NCBI GenBank assembly: GCA_964515335.1
Contig: CAZETS010000024.1
Location: 1-64,000, forward strand
Direction of reading: 5' to 3'
Origin: TMED88 sp964515335
GTDB taxonomy: Bacteria > Myxococcota_A > UBA9160 > UBA4427
Length of the DNA: 64,000 bases
Shown here piece by piece: positions 1-8,240 of this stretch. The position numbers and the translations under genes were made by a program. Below the pieces are notes generated by a model. The model was not told where the DNA came from, made no database searches, and saw only the letters and a program-made list of their open reading frames with translations. Every line of letters starts with the position of its first letter. The stretch's first letter is position 1.

Positions 1-134
1 GGCCGGAGAGGCGCTCGATGGTGGTGGGGGAGACGGAGAGGCTGCGGGCCAGCTGGATCCAGATGGAAAGTGCACGAGGGGTTGGGGCAGAAGGGGGGCG
101 TGAAGGGGGCAGCGGGCTCGAGCGGCTCGGACAT
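1..134 (-). pseudogene. Decayed transposase fragment (zinc-finger plus HTH), truncated by window edge
   Basis: Reading leftwards from an ATG at 134, the first frame encodes a short N-terminus with CPNPSCTFH, a zinc-knuckle-like pattern. About 25 codons in, the +1 frame instead reads WIQLARSLSVSPTTIERLS, a textbook helix-turn-helix sequence. In the IS-type transposases I recall from GC-rich deltaproteobacteria, such a CPNP-C zinc finger precedes an 'QIARSLGVSxxTV' HTH by some 60 residues. Here the two are almost abutted and in different frames, which suggests an internal deletion plus frameshift. The rest lies outside the window. The identification rests on motif memory only. Confidence 0.35.
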
Positions 135-184
135 GGCCCGAGGTAATGCGAGATGTGGGCCAGGACCAATCTCGTGGGCACGTC

Positions 185-1909
185 CTACGGGCCCCCCTCC
201 GCCCGCCCAAGCGGAACGAAGTCGCGTCTGACGCGATAGATCGTGATGCCGAACGGTGTCGCTTGTCGACCTCGGATCGGGAGCGGGCCCGCGTAGGCGG
301 AGGGAAGCGTCGACCAGGGCCACGGGCTGGGCGCTCCAATTCGATCGACGCGTGTCAGCCCGCCCCGGACGAACTTCACGCGTGGCGGAACGCTGTGGCT
401 CGGGACGAGCAGCCAGTCGCCCCGCTCGAGTCGTGACTCGTCGGCCACGAGCCGCCGCATGCCCCGGCGCCCGGCCTCGAAGCCGAATCCCCAGCGATGG
501 ACGAACCAGGTGGTCGTATCGCGGGCGGCTGGGTCGCTCTCCTCGATGCGCCTTTCGGCCGCGGCGAGGGCCGCGAGGTGTGATCGTGCATCCAGGTGGT
601 CGGACACCGCGAAGACCACCGCGAGCAGCGCTCCGCCTGCCGCGATCGTCTTCACGGCCGGCATGGCGGCCGCAGGAACGGCGGTCCGGGACAGGAAGTG
701 CGCGGTGAGCAGCGTGCTGGCGACGTAGACTCCGATCACGCGGCGCGAGGCGAAGAACGGTGCGATGGCGAAGTAGCCGGCGACTTCGAGAGCCACCCAC
801 AGCAGCAGGATCAGCGTTGCACGCTGGTCCGCGTCCAGGGCGGACCTTTTCCGAAGAGTCGCGCCGATCCGGCTGGCCAGGCCCGGTTCGATTTCTCGCA
901 GTCGACGCCACGCGATCTGCAACGTCGTGCCGATCACGCCGATGCCGACGACGGCGAACAGCGCTTGTTCGGGCATCGGGTAGTCGATCCCCCGCTGCGC
1001 GAGCCATCCCGACGCGCGCAGGCTCTCGAGCAGCGGGAGTGAGGCGAATGGGAGCGCGCAGCCGGCCGCAAGCAGTCCCAGCGTGCGGCGGCTGCGGCCG
1101 AGGGCGAGCTGTCCGAGCAGTAGCAGCGCCGGTGCGACTGCTCCGAGGATGGAGAGCAGGGCGAGCAGCCAGTCGCTCGCGGGCCACTCTTGCCAGCGCT
1201 CGACGGTGGTGAGGCCCAGCAGGAATCCCGAGTCGCCGTATCGCCAGCTCGTGAACGACTCCCACCCGACGAAGACGAGCGCCGCCAGCCCGCCCGCGGT
1301 CGTGACCTGTTTCATGCGTCCGGCCAGCACGGCCCAGGAGAGGGCGGCCACGACGGGCACGACCGCGTTGTACTTGGTCTGCATGGCCAGTCCGGCGGCG
1401 AGTCCCGCCCAGATCGCCGGAGCGACTCGATCTTCGTCGCAGGCGCGGAGCAGCAGCGCGACAGAGGCGAGGCTCAGCGCGAGGGACGGCACGTCGAGCA
1501 TGAGGTTGAAGGCCGGCAGCAGGACCGGCGAGAACAGGACCATCCATGTGAGCGGCAGCTCGAAGCCCCTCGCGAATCGGCGCATCAGCTCGAAGAGCGC
1601 CCAGCTCAGGAGCAACGCGAACGGCAGCAGTGACAGCTTCCAGAGGAGCGGTCGTTCGCCCACGACGGAGATGACGGCTCCCCACCAGTACGGGAGGACG
1701 GGCGGCACCACCACGTCGATGGCCGGTTGCAGGATGTCCTGCCAGAGGATCTCGAAGCCGTACGGATCCCCCGGACTGCGGCTGACCTGCTCCGCGTAGG
1801 CGTGGTAGGTCGCATCGTCGATCACCAGCGGCTTGAGCAGGTTCGACGATGTGAACAGCAGGCCCGCGAGTAGGATCGGCAGGGCCGTGTGTAGGCGGCC
1901 TTGGCTCAT
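185..1909 (-). CDS. Polytopic membrane protein, GT-C/PMT-like glycosyltransferase
   Basis: A 574-residue integral membrane protein with about ten or more hydrophobic segments. An early luminal loop contains an acidic 'DDATYHAYAEQV' stretch after TM1, in the position where GT-C glycosyltransferases (ArnT/PMT_2 families) carry their catalytic Asp. These enzymes move sugars from polyprenyl-phosphate donors to acceptors on the outer face of the inner membrane. The C-terminal quarter (about residues 450-574) is soluble and presumably periplasmic. It is transcribed divergently from another GT-C-like gene, with 53 bp between the starts. The substrate cannot be told. The fold assignment is moderately secure, the activity less so. 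Confidence 0.55.
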   Translation of the reverse strand: MSQGRLHTALPILLAGLLFTSSNLLKPLVIDDATYHAYAEQVSRSPGDPYGFEILWQDILQPAIDVVVPPVLPYWWGAVISVVGERPLLWKLSLLPFALLLSWALFELMRRFARGFELPLTWMVLFSPVLLPAFNLMLDVPSLALSLASVALLLRACDEDRVAPAIWAGLAAGLAMQTKYNAVVPVVAALSWAVLAGRMKQVTTAGGLAALVFVGWESFTSWRYGDSGFLLGLTTVERWQEWPASDWLLALLSILGAVAPALLLLGQLALGRSRRTLGLLAAGCALPFASLPLLESLRASGWLAQRGIDYPMPEQALFAVVGIGVIGTTLQIAWRRLREIEPGLASRIGATLRKRSALDADQRATLILLLWVALEVAGYFAIAPFFASRRVIGVYVASTLLTAHFLSRTAVPAAAMPAVKTIAAGGALLAVVFAVSDHLDARSHLAALAAAERRIEESDPAARDTTTWFVHRWGFGFEAGRRGMRRLVADESRLERGDWLLVPSHSVPPRVKFVRGGLTRVDRIGAPSPWPWSTLPSAYAGPLPIRGRQATPFGITIYRVRRDFVPLGRAEGGP

Positions 1910-1936
1910 CGATGAGATTCGTGCCTCACTCGCGCG

Positions 1937-1942
1937 TATAAT
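1937..1942 (+). promoter_or_regulatory. Candidate -10 box (TATAAT) in divergent intergenic region
   Basis: A consensus TATAAT lies 20 bp before the GTG start of the downstream membrane protein, in the 53-bp region between divergent genes. No good -35 is visible at 16-18 bp upstream, so this is a plausible but unproven promoter. The implied 5' leader would be only about 14 nt. Confidence 0.4.
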
Positions 1943-1962
1943 GGCTCGGTGGACTCGGGGCC

Positions 1963-3720
1963 GTGACCAGAGCCTATCTCAGGAACCGCTCCCGCCATCC
2001 GGCTGGCCGCGCCTCGCAGAAGCGGCGTTCGGTCGTCGCGGTCGGGACGCTCGGCGGCTTCTTCGGTTTCGGCGTGGCGGGCGTTCTGCTTGCTTTCTGG
2101 ATCTACGGGCCGGCGCTCTTCGGCGAGTTCGTCTCCGATGATCTCTTCTACATCAAGGACAACGCGTACATCCGGTCGCTGGCGCCAGCGGATCTCCTCG
2201 CGCTCTTCGAGCCCGGCGGGCCCTCGACCGTCTGGACGCTCAACTATGCGCCGGTCCACCTGATCGCGCTGGCCCTCGAGTGGCGCTGGTTCGGCAGCGA
2301 ACCCTACGGCTACCACGTGGTGAACGTGTGGCTCCACGTTCTGGTCAGCGCCCTGGTCGTCGTCTTCCTCGGGCGCACGGGTCTGGGAGCCGCGGCCGCC
2401 CTGCTGGGTGGTCTGTTCTTTCTCGTCCACCCGGCCAACGTGGAGGCGGTGTCGTGGTCCTTCCAGTCGAAGACGCTGCTCTCGACGGGCCTCGCGCTCG
2501 GTGCGCTGATCTGCTTCGACCGGCTGCCTGGGTTCTCGACGGGGCTCTTCCTTCTGGCGCTCCTGACGAAGGTGTCGGCGTCCTTTGCTCTGCCGGTGCT
2601 CGGCGTGATGATCTGGTGCGGCAGTCCGCGGGTCGACGGTCTGCGGGGCCGTTGGGTGTGGCTGGCGGTCTGGACGCTCGTGTTCTTCATCGTCGCCTGG
2701 CCGGTATGGGCGACGGTCGACCGGATCGCGCTCGCCGGTGCCCACGTGTATCCGGATGTCTGGACGCATGCCCGCGCCATGCTGGCCGTCACCGGCCGCT
2801 ACGCGGTGATGGCGGCCACGTCGTACGGCGTCTCGGCTTTCCAGAAGCCCTCGATGGACGTCTCGCTCGGCGATCCCTGGTGGCTGCTGGGCGCCCTGGT
2901 GGTGGCGGTGCTCGGTGTCCGGTGGCTCACCGCCCTACGTGCCGGCCGGCCCGAGGCGGTTCACTGGACGCTCGCGGCCGCCGCGCTGGTGCCGGTGTCC
3001 CAGCTCGTGCCGCTCCCCTATCCGGTCGCCGATCGGTACCTGTACGCGATGCTTCCCGGTCTGATCGGCGGCACGTTCCTGGCCCTGCGCGGACCGCTCG
3101 AACGGCTCGATGCCCGGGCCGGTCGCCTCGACGCGCCGGGCAAGCGCCTCGCGTCGCTCGCTGCCCGCGTCGGCGTGCCGGCGGTGCGTCCGGTTCACGC
3201 GGTGGCTGCCGCGCTGGTGCTGGTCGTGTGCGCGGGCTTCGCGGTTCGATCGCACGACCGGGCGGCTCTGTGGCGGACCGCGCATGCCGTGATGCTGGAT
3301 GCGGCGGCCCACTATCCCGACGGCACCGAGGCCCATCTGATCGATGCCTACGAGGCGGCACGGGTGGGGGACGCGGTGGCGTCGGCGGCCTCGCTTCGGA
3401 GCGCGTACGAGCGCGGCTTCGTTCAGTTCAGCATGCCGCTCGTCAATCCCGTTTACGCGAGCGTGCGCGAGCATCCCGATTTCGACGCCGTCCTCGACGA
3501 CATGGCGGGGTGGTGGATCCAGCGGGCCGCAGAGGTCGAGCAGCCGACGCAGCGACAGCTGGAGGCGTTCGCCAACGCCCACTACGTGCGCGGCGAGCTC
3601 GACGAGTCCATCGCGCTGCTCGAGCGCGCCCTCGAGGTGGGAGGCCCCGCCGACGAGGCGATCGCGCGCACCCTCGATCGACGTCGCCTCGAGGGCCGGC
3701 TCCGCGACCGGCTCCGCTGA
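1963..3720 (+). CDS. TMTC/PMT-like membrane protein with C-terminal helical repeats
   Basis: 585 residues from a GTG start placed by the open frame; the nearby ATG at 1941 is out of frame. TM1 (about residues 32-50) is followed by FVSDDLFYIKDNAYIRSL and an 'NYAPVHLIAL...FGSEPYGYHVVNVWLHVL' block. This pattern resembles the TMTC-type O-mannosyltransferase/PMT superfamily, in which the acidic pair in the first loop is catalytic. About nine TM helices follow. The C-terminal 150 residues are soluble and look TPR-like (GELDESIALLERALEVGG). TMTC-type proteins likewise join a GT-C membrane domain to TPRs. It is divergent from a second GT-C protein, so the pair may act on the same surface glycan or glycoprotein (inference). 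Confidence 0.55.
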   Translation: MTRAYLRNRSRHPAGRASQKRRSVVAVGTLGGFFGFGVAGVLLAFWIYGPALFGEFVSDDLFYIKDNAYIRSLAPADLLALFEPGGPSTVWTLNYAPVHLIALALEWRWFGSEPYGYHVVNVWLHVLVSALVVVFLGRTGLGAAAALLGGLFFLVHPANVEAVSWSFQSKTLLSTGLALGALICFDRLPGFSTGLFLLALLTKVSASFALPVLGVMIWCGSPRVDGLRGRWVWLAVWTLVFFIVAWPVWATVDRIALAGAHVYPDVWTHARAMLAVTGRYAVMAATSYGVSAFQKPSMDVSLGDPWWLLGALVVAVLGVRWLTALRAGRPEAVHWTLAAAALVPVSQLVPLPYPVADRYLYAMLPGLIGGTFLALRGPLERLDARAGRLDAPGKRLASLAARVGVPAVRPVHAVAAALVLVVCAGFAVRSHDRAALWRTAHAVMLDAAAHYPDGTEAHLIDAYEAARVGDAVASAASLRSAYERGFVQFSMPLVNPVYASVREHPDFDAVLDDMAGWWIQRAAEVEQPTQRQLEAFANAHYVRGELDESIALLERALEVGGPADEAIARTLDRRRLEGRLRDRLR

Positions 3721-3786
3721 GCCGACCCGGCGTCTTGCTGGGGTACCTTCCCCCACGACCGTCCACCCGCGACCGAGGAGCACGCC

Positions 3787-4428
3787 ATGGCGTTCCTGCG
3801 CTCCCCCCGTATGCCGACCCGAGAAGAGGCGCTGCCCGGCCGCGACGAGGCGATGCGGGTTGCGCCCGCGCACTTCGTGAACGGCCACCCGATCACGCCG
3901 CCGTTCGACGGCCTCGAGCGTGCGGTCTTCGGGATGGGCTGCTTCTGGGGCGCCGAGCGGATGTTCTGGCAGGAGCCGGGCGTGTACAGCACGGCCGTCG
4001 GCTACGCGGCGGGATTCACGCCGAATCCGAGCTACGAAGAGGTCTGCTCGGGTCTCACGGGGCACAACGAGGTGGTGCTCGCCGTCTTCGACCCGGCGGC
4101 CACGAGCTTCGAACGCATGCTCGCCCTCTTCTGGCAGGGCCACGACCCGACCCAGGGTCTGCGCCAGGGCAACGACGTCGGCACCCAGTACCGCTCGGGC
4201 ATCTACTGCCACTCGCCCGAGCAGCTGCGCCTCGCCGAGGCGTCGCGCGACGCCTTCCAGGCGCAGCTCGAAGCGCGCGGATACGGCGCCATCACGACGG
4301 AGATCGTCGAGGCGCCGACGTTCTACTACGCCGAGGACTACCACCAGCAGTACCTGGCGAAGAACCCGGCCGGCTACTGCGGGCTCGGCGGAACCGGGGT
4401 GAAGCTGCCCGAAGGCTGGCCCGCCTAG
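3787..4428 (+). CDS. msrA: Peptide-methionine (S)-S-oxide reductase MsrA
   Basis: Cytoplasmic repair enzyme that reduces methionine-S-sulfoxide in proteins using thioredoxin. It is 213 residues, normal for the E. coli-length family. The catalytic motif GCFWGAE is at residues 51-57 (nucleophile Cys52), with the downstream GYAAGFTPNPSYEEVCSGLTGHNE block and the C-terminal GYCG (Cys198) that can serve as resolving Cys. The ATG at 3787 is preceded by a weak purine-rich stretch. It is followed 13 bp later by a class IV aminotransferase gene on the same strand, so the two may be cotranscribed. Family assignment is very secure. Confidence 0.95.
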   Translation: MAFLRSPRMPTREEALPGRDEAMRVAPAHFVNGHPITPPFDGLERAVFGMGCFWGAERMFWQEPGVYSTAVGYAAGFTPNPSYEEVCSGLTGHNEVVLAVFDPAATSFERMLALFWQGHDPTQGLRQGNDVGTQYRSGIYCHSPEQLRLAEASRDAFQAQLEARGYGAITTEIVEAPTFYYAEDYHQQYLAKNPAGYCGLGGTGVKLPEGWPA

Positions 4429-4441
4429 AGAGGAACGGACG

Positions 4442-5428
4442 ATGGAAATCATTCGCGCAGCCGAGATCATGGCGACGCATCCCGAGCACCAGCGTCTGCC
4501 GCATCCCGACGACTACGCGCTCGGGGCCGCTTACAGCGCCGATCACTTCTGCCCGCTCGTCGAGGCGTCCGTTCCGATGATCGACTGCGGGTTCATGCAC
4601 GCGGACGCGGTCTACGACGTCGTCAGCGTCAGCCGCGGTTCCTTCTTCCGTCTCGACCACCACCAGGACCGCTTCGCCCGGTCGTGCGCGGCGATCCGGC
4701 TCGAGAATCCGATGAGTCGCGGCGAGGAGGCCGACATCCTCCACGAGATCGTGGCCCGTGCCGGTCTCAAGGACGCGTACGTGTGGTGGGCGGTGACGCG
4801 CGGCCTGCCGCCGCTCGGCCGCAGCGACATGATCGACCCGAAGAAGTTCACACCGCGCTTCTACGCGTTTGCGTCCCCCTTCGTCTGGCTGGCCGACGAC
4901 GATCAGCGGGCGCGCGGGCTCGACCTGGTGCTGTCGCGCGAGCGCGTGCGCATCTCGCCGCGCGCCGTCGACCCCACGGCGAAGAACTTTCACTGGCTCG
5001 ACATGCAGATGGCGCTCTTCGAGGCCGGCGACCGCGGCGGCGAGTGGGCGGTGCTGCCCGACGAGGACGGCTACCTCACCGAGGCCACCGGCGCGAACGC
5101 CTTCGTGGTGAGCGATGGCGTGGTGTTGACGCCCGACTCGGGCTGTCTCGAGGGCATCACGCGGAAGAGCGTCTTCGACCTCTGCGCCGAGCTCGGTGTC
5201 GCGAGCAAGGCGACGCGCATCCACCGCGACGAGCTGCGCGAGGCCGACGAGGTGTTCCTCAGCACGACCGCCGGCAGCATCATGCCGGCGCGCAGCATCG
5301 ACGGGCACCCCATCGGCGGGCGCGAGGGGCCGGGCGAGATCTCGGTGGCGCTGCACAACCGCTACTGGGAGCGCCGCTGGGAGGGCTGGGACGCCACCCC
5401 CGTGCGCTACGAACTCCCGCTGGGCTGA
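4442..5428 (+). CDS. Class IV PLP aminotransferase, (R)-selective amine transaminase-like
   Basis: Fold-type IV PLP enzyme (BCAT/DAAT family), 328 residues. The catalytic lysine is Lys181 (DPTAKNFHW). The N-terminal block GFMHADAVYDVVSV (residues 50-63) carries His53, Tyr58 and Val60. These match the H-x4-Y-x-V pattern that I recall as diagnostic of (R)-selective amine:pyruvate transaminases such as the Aspergillus terreus enzyme, rather than branched-chain or D-alanine aminotransferases. RFFRLD-like and TTAGSIMP motifs also agree with that subgroup. An AGGA ribosome site lies 5-6 nt before the ATG. It probably transfers amino groups from an amine or (R)-configured donor. The class is certain, the subgroup likely. 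Confidence 0.85.
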   Translation: MEIIRAAEIMATHPEHQRLPHPDDYALGAAYSADHFCPLVEASVPMIDCGFMHADAVYDVVSVSRGSFFRLDHHQDRFARSCAAIRLENPMSRGEEADILHEIVARAGLKDAYVWWAVTRGLPPLGRSDMIDPKKFTPRFYAFASPFVWLADDDQRARGLDLVLSRERVRISPRAVDPTAKNFHWLDMQMALFEAGDRGGEWAVLPDEDGYLTEATGANAFVVSDGVVLTPDSGCLEGITRKSVFDLCAELGVASKATRIHRDELREADEVFLSTTAGSIMPARSIDGHPIGGREGPGEISVALHNRYWERRWEGWDATPVRYELPLG

Positions 5429-5458
5429 GCGCCGGATACGCGGTCGATGCGGCGTGCG

Positions 5459-6217
5459 CTATCGCGCGCCGAGGAAGACCTCGCGGAATCCGAAGTACGC
5501 CCAGGCGTCCTTGAGGTTCGAGATCAGCTGTTTGACGGGTGACATCGACGGGTCGGTGACGAACTCCATCGTGAGCAGCACGCGCTCGCCGTCGCCCTCG
5601 GCCAGCGGCGTCGCCCGGTGCCACAGGCGGTCGCCGTCGAAGAGCACCATCGTGCCGGGCTTCAGCGCGAAGGCCGTCCTGACCGTCTCGCGATCGCGGT
5701 CACGGCGATACAGGTCGCACTCGAGCTTCACCGATTCGTTGCCCTTCAGGCAGAACAGCATCGTGAAGCGCCGGCCGCGGTAGAAGGACGTGTCGTAGTG
5801 CCAGCCGATGTGATCGCCGGGCTGGCTGTAGAAGTAGAGCGCGTAGGTGTGCTGATCGGCCGCCCGGCAGGGCACGAGTGTTTCGCCGGTGAGCTGCTCG
5901 ACGAACTTCCAGAGCGGACGGCAGGCGTACACCGACCCGAACTGCGGAGCGAGCTCGTCGAGATTCGCCCGGCTGACGGCGCCGCCCTTCTTCTGTCCGG
6001 GCACGTAGTTGCGGTGGACGGCCGGCCGCAGCGTCTCGAGGGCCTCGGTCAGGTTCTCGAGCAGCGGCTTCGGGACGAAGTCCTCGACGAGCAGCAGGCA
6101 GTCCTGCTCCTCGAACGACTCGGACAGGTCGTGCGCCTTCAGGTCGGCCAGGCGGCTCGAGAATTCCCGCTCGATCTCCAGGCCCTGCGTCTCTTTCCCG
6201 TTCCCAACCGTCTCCAC
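5459..6217 (-). CDS. 2-oxoglutarate/Fe(II)-dependent dioxygenase
   Basis: 252 residues from a GTG at 6217. The frame stays open 37 codons further to an ATG at 6328, but that extension is Arg-rich and looks non-coding. The double-stranded beta-helix core shows the metal facial triad: His140 and Asp142 (GWHYDTSF) and distal His200 (LWHRATP), with Arg212 (ERVLLTMEF) placed to bind 2-oxoglutarate. This is the prolyl-hydroxylase-like 2OG-FeII_Oxy family, which hydroxylates small molecules or peptides. It faces the P450 gene divergently across 340 bp and converges with the aminotransferase gene (30 bp apart). The substrate is unknown. Confidence 0.75.
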   Translation of the reverse strand: METVGNGKETQGLEIEREFSSRLADLKAHDLSESFEEQDCLLLVEDFVPKPLLENLTEALETLRPAVHRNYVPGQKKGGAVSRANLDELAPQFGSVYACRPLWKFVEQLTGETLVPCRAADQHTYALYFYSQPGDHIGWHYDTSFYRGRRFTMLFCLKGNESVKLECDLYRRDRDRETVRTAFALKPGTMVLFDGDRLWHRATPLAEGDGERVLLTMEFVTDPSMSPVKQLISNLKDAWAYFGFREVFLGAR

Positions 6218-6557
6218 GACTGTCCCCCGTGCCGGGCTCCACCTCCGGAGCCTCGTTCGGACGGCGCGCCGCCGTGACGGCCTCCGAACGGATCGGTCCC
6301 CGCCAGCGAAATGCGAGAGGCGTGCCAACGAATGCGGGCGCGTAGCGCCGGTCTTGCGCGCGCCCTGCCGGCGCCGGCGTCTCCGGAGTGGGGCGTGAGG
6401 CAGAGCGACAGTGGCGCGACGCCACAGTCACGGTGTGGCGTGGAGGTGCGGCGTCCGGTCTCCTGGCCCTCACCCGGTCGAGAGGCCGACGGCCGGCGGG
6501 CACGAATCGTGCGACTCTCGGTTGCATCCGCGAGCCGCCAGAGCCCAGGAGTCCCCG
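6218..6557. other. 340-bp intergenic region between divergent oxygenase and P450 genes
   Basis: No gene seen. It contains two inverted repeats. GTTCGGA (6255-6261) pairs with TCCGAAC (6283-6289), close to the dioxygenase start. A tighter hairpin lies at 6419-6441. The P450 ribosome site AGGAG is at 6547-6551. No convincing -35/-10 pair was found. Confidence 0.5.
6419..6441. repeat. Perfect 8-bp inverted repeat, hairpin or operator upstream of P450
   Basis: ACGCCACA and TGTGGCGT are exact reverse complements separated by 7 nt, located 117 bp before the P450 start codon. There is no T-tract, so a regulator site or mRNA leader hairpin is more likely than a terminator. Confidence 0.45.
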
Positions 6558-7790
6558 ATGTCCTTGCCCGACCCGCTTCGATTGATCGATCCGTCCGCCT
6601 ACGCGGAGCACGGCTATCCCTGGGCCGAGTGGGCGCAGCTGCGCCGCGACGCGCCGGTCCAGCATTTCGATCCGTCCGGCTGGCCGGCCTTCTGGGCGAT
6701 CACGCGGCACGAGCAGATCGTCGAGGTGTCCAAGCAGCCCGAGCTGTTCCTCAACGAGCCGGGCATGACGATGGTGCCCCTGCGAGACGACGCCGAGCCG
6801 GCCTCGCCGCCCATCCGGACGATCATCAACATGGATCCGCCCCAGCACCGCGAGTACCGCAAGGTGGTGGCGCCCTTCTTCACGCCGCGGGCGGTGAACT
6901 CGCTGCAGGGCCTGGTCGAGGACACCGCGCGGTCGCTGGTCGACGGGCTCGGCGAGGAGGGCGAGTGCGACTTCATCACCCGGGTCGCGTCCATCCACCC
7001 GCTCAAGGTGATCTGCCGGATCCTGGGCGTGCCCGAGTCGGACGAGCCGTTCGTCCTGAAGCTCACCAACGAGCTGTTCGGCAACGCCGATCCCGAGTTC
7101 CAGCGCGACCCCGACCGCCGGGAGGGCATCCGGTCGCTGTTCATCGACTTCTGGAACTACTTCAGCGAGATCATGACCGATCGCCGCGAGAATCCCCGCG
7201 AAGACCTCGCCAGCGTCATCGCCAACGCCCGGGTCGGGGGCGAGCCGATGGGCGAGCTCGAGACGATGGGTTACTGCCTGATCACCTTCACCGCGGGTCA
7301 CGAGACGACGCGAGGCTCGATCGGCGGCGGACTGCAGGCGCTGATCGACCACCCCGATCAGCTGGAGCGCTGGGCGAGCGAGCCGTTGCTCACGCCGTCC
7401 GCGATCGACGAGATCGTCCGCTACGTGACGCCCGTCAACCACATGGTGCGGACCGCCCGGGAGGACTACCTGCTCGCCGGCCAGAAGATCCGCGCCGGCG
7501 ACAAGCTCGTGCTCTTCTACGCATCGGCCAATCGCGACGAGGCCGTCTTCGACGACCCGGAAACGCTCCGGCTCGACCGCAGCCCGAACCGCCACCTCGG
7601 CTTCGGGATCGGAGAGCACTACTGCGTGGGGGCAAACCTCGCCCGCATGACGAGCGGCACGCTCTTCCGCGAGCTCACGAGTCGACTCGAGGCCGTCGAG
7701 CCGGCCGGAGCTTTCGAGCGCACGGCCTCGAACCTGGTGCCCGGGCTCAAGCACATGCCGATCCGCTACCGGGTGCGCCCGGCCGCTTAG
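6558..7790 (+). CDS. Cytochrome P450 monooxygenase
   Basis: Soluble class I-type bacterial P450, 410 residues. The ATG at 6558 is preceded by AGGAG at 7-nt spacing. Diagnostic features are the I-helix oxygen-activation motif AGHETT (246-251), the ExxR of helix K (Glu285-Arg288) and the heme loop FGIGEHYC with proximal Cys356. The block IINMDPPQHREYRKVVAPFF is typical of the CYP107/CYP124/CYP125-like bacterial group, which hydroxylates terpenoids, steroids or fatty acids. No ferredoxin or reductase gene is adjacent, so redox partners must come from elsewhere. The long list of acyl-CoA and steroid-like catabolic genes in the window fits a lipid or sterol substrate, but that is inference. Confidence 0.93.
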   Translation: MSLPDPLRLIDPSAYAEHGYPWAEWAQLRRDAPVQHFDPSGWPAFWAITRHEQIVEVSKQPELFLNEPGMTMVPLRDDAEPASPPIRTIINMDPPQHREYRKVVAPFFTPRAVNSLQGLVEDTARSLVDGLGEEGECDFITRVASIHPLKVICRILGVPESDEPFVLKLTNELFGNADPEFQRDPDRREGIRSLFIDFWNYFSEIMTDRRENPREDLASVIANARVGGEPMGELETMGYCLITFTAGHETTRGSIGGGLQALIDHPDQLERWASEPLLTPSAIDEIVRYVTPVNHMVRTAREDYLLAGQKIRAGDKLVLFYASANRDEAVFDDPETLRLDRSPNRHLGFGIGEHYCVGANLARMTSGTLFRELTSRLEAVEPAGAFERTASNLVPGLKHMPIRYRVRPAA

Positions 7791-7866
7791 CGGCGCCGCG
7801 ACGCTCTCCCGGGCTCCGGCCAATCATCGTCACCAGCCGTCGCCGGGCGGGCCGCGCCGAGGGTGG

Positions 7867-8130
7867 TCAGGGCTCGCGCAGGGAGCGCGAGGCGACGATG
7901 TTGATCGTCTCGCTCTCGGTCTCGTAGAAGATCTTCGCCTCGCCCGACTCGAGTTGGCCCATCAGGCCGGCGACCTTCTCTTCGAGGCTGCGTTCGCGCG
8001 CCCCGTAGTCGGTGCCGTCGCGCGTCACGAATTCCTCGGCGAGGTTGCGCAGGGTCTCGGGCGCCAGCGAGTCGAAGGGCACCTCGATGGCGCTCTCGGC
8101 CGGGGGATCGTTCGGATCGTCGTGCGTCAT
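7867..8130 (-). CDS. yheU: YheU/UPF0270 family protein
   Basis: 87 residues. The core IEVPFDSLAPETLRNLAEEFVTRDGTDYGARERSLEEKVAGLMGQLESGEAKIFYE matches the UPF0270 (YheU) family, in which 'L..ETL..L.E.FV.REGTDYG..E..LE.KV..V..QL..GEA' is invariant. The N-terminus has an extra ~15 acidic/Pro-rich residues compared with the ~72-residue E. coli protein. Function is unknown across the family; the protein is small and cytoplasmic. It lies divergent from the yaiI-like gene (110 bp). Family call is secure. Confidence 0.85.
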   Translation of the reverse strand: MTHDDPNDPPAESAIEVPFDSLAPETLRNLAEEFVTRDGTDYGARERSLEEKVAGLMGQLESGEAKIFYETESETINIVASRSLREP

Positions 8131-8240
8131 CGCTTGCTCCGCCCCCGACCGTATCCCGCCGGGCCTCTCGTCGCGAGCCCGCCACCCGCCGGGGTGACCT
8201 TCGGCGCTACCGTGCGGGTCCGGCCGGGGAGGGCCACGAC

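Noticed and set aside
5700..7823. A 707-codon minus-strand open frame through the P450 gene
   Set aside because: It is Arg/Asp/Gly-rich with no motif and is explained by the P450 frame's GC3 bias; the P450 on the plus strand has full motifs.
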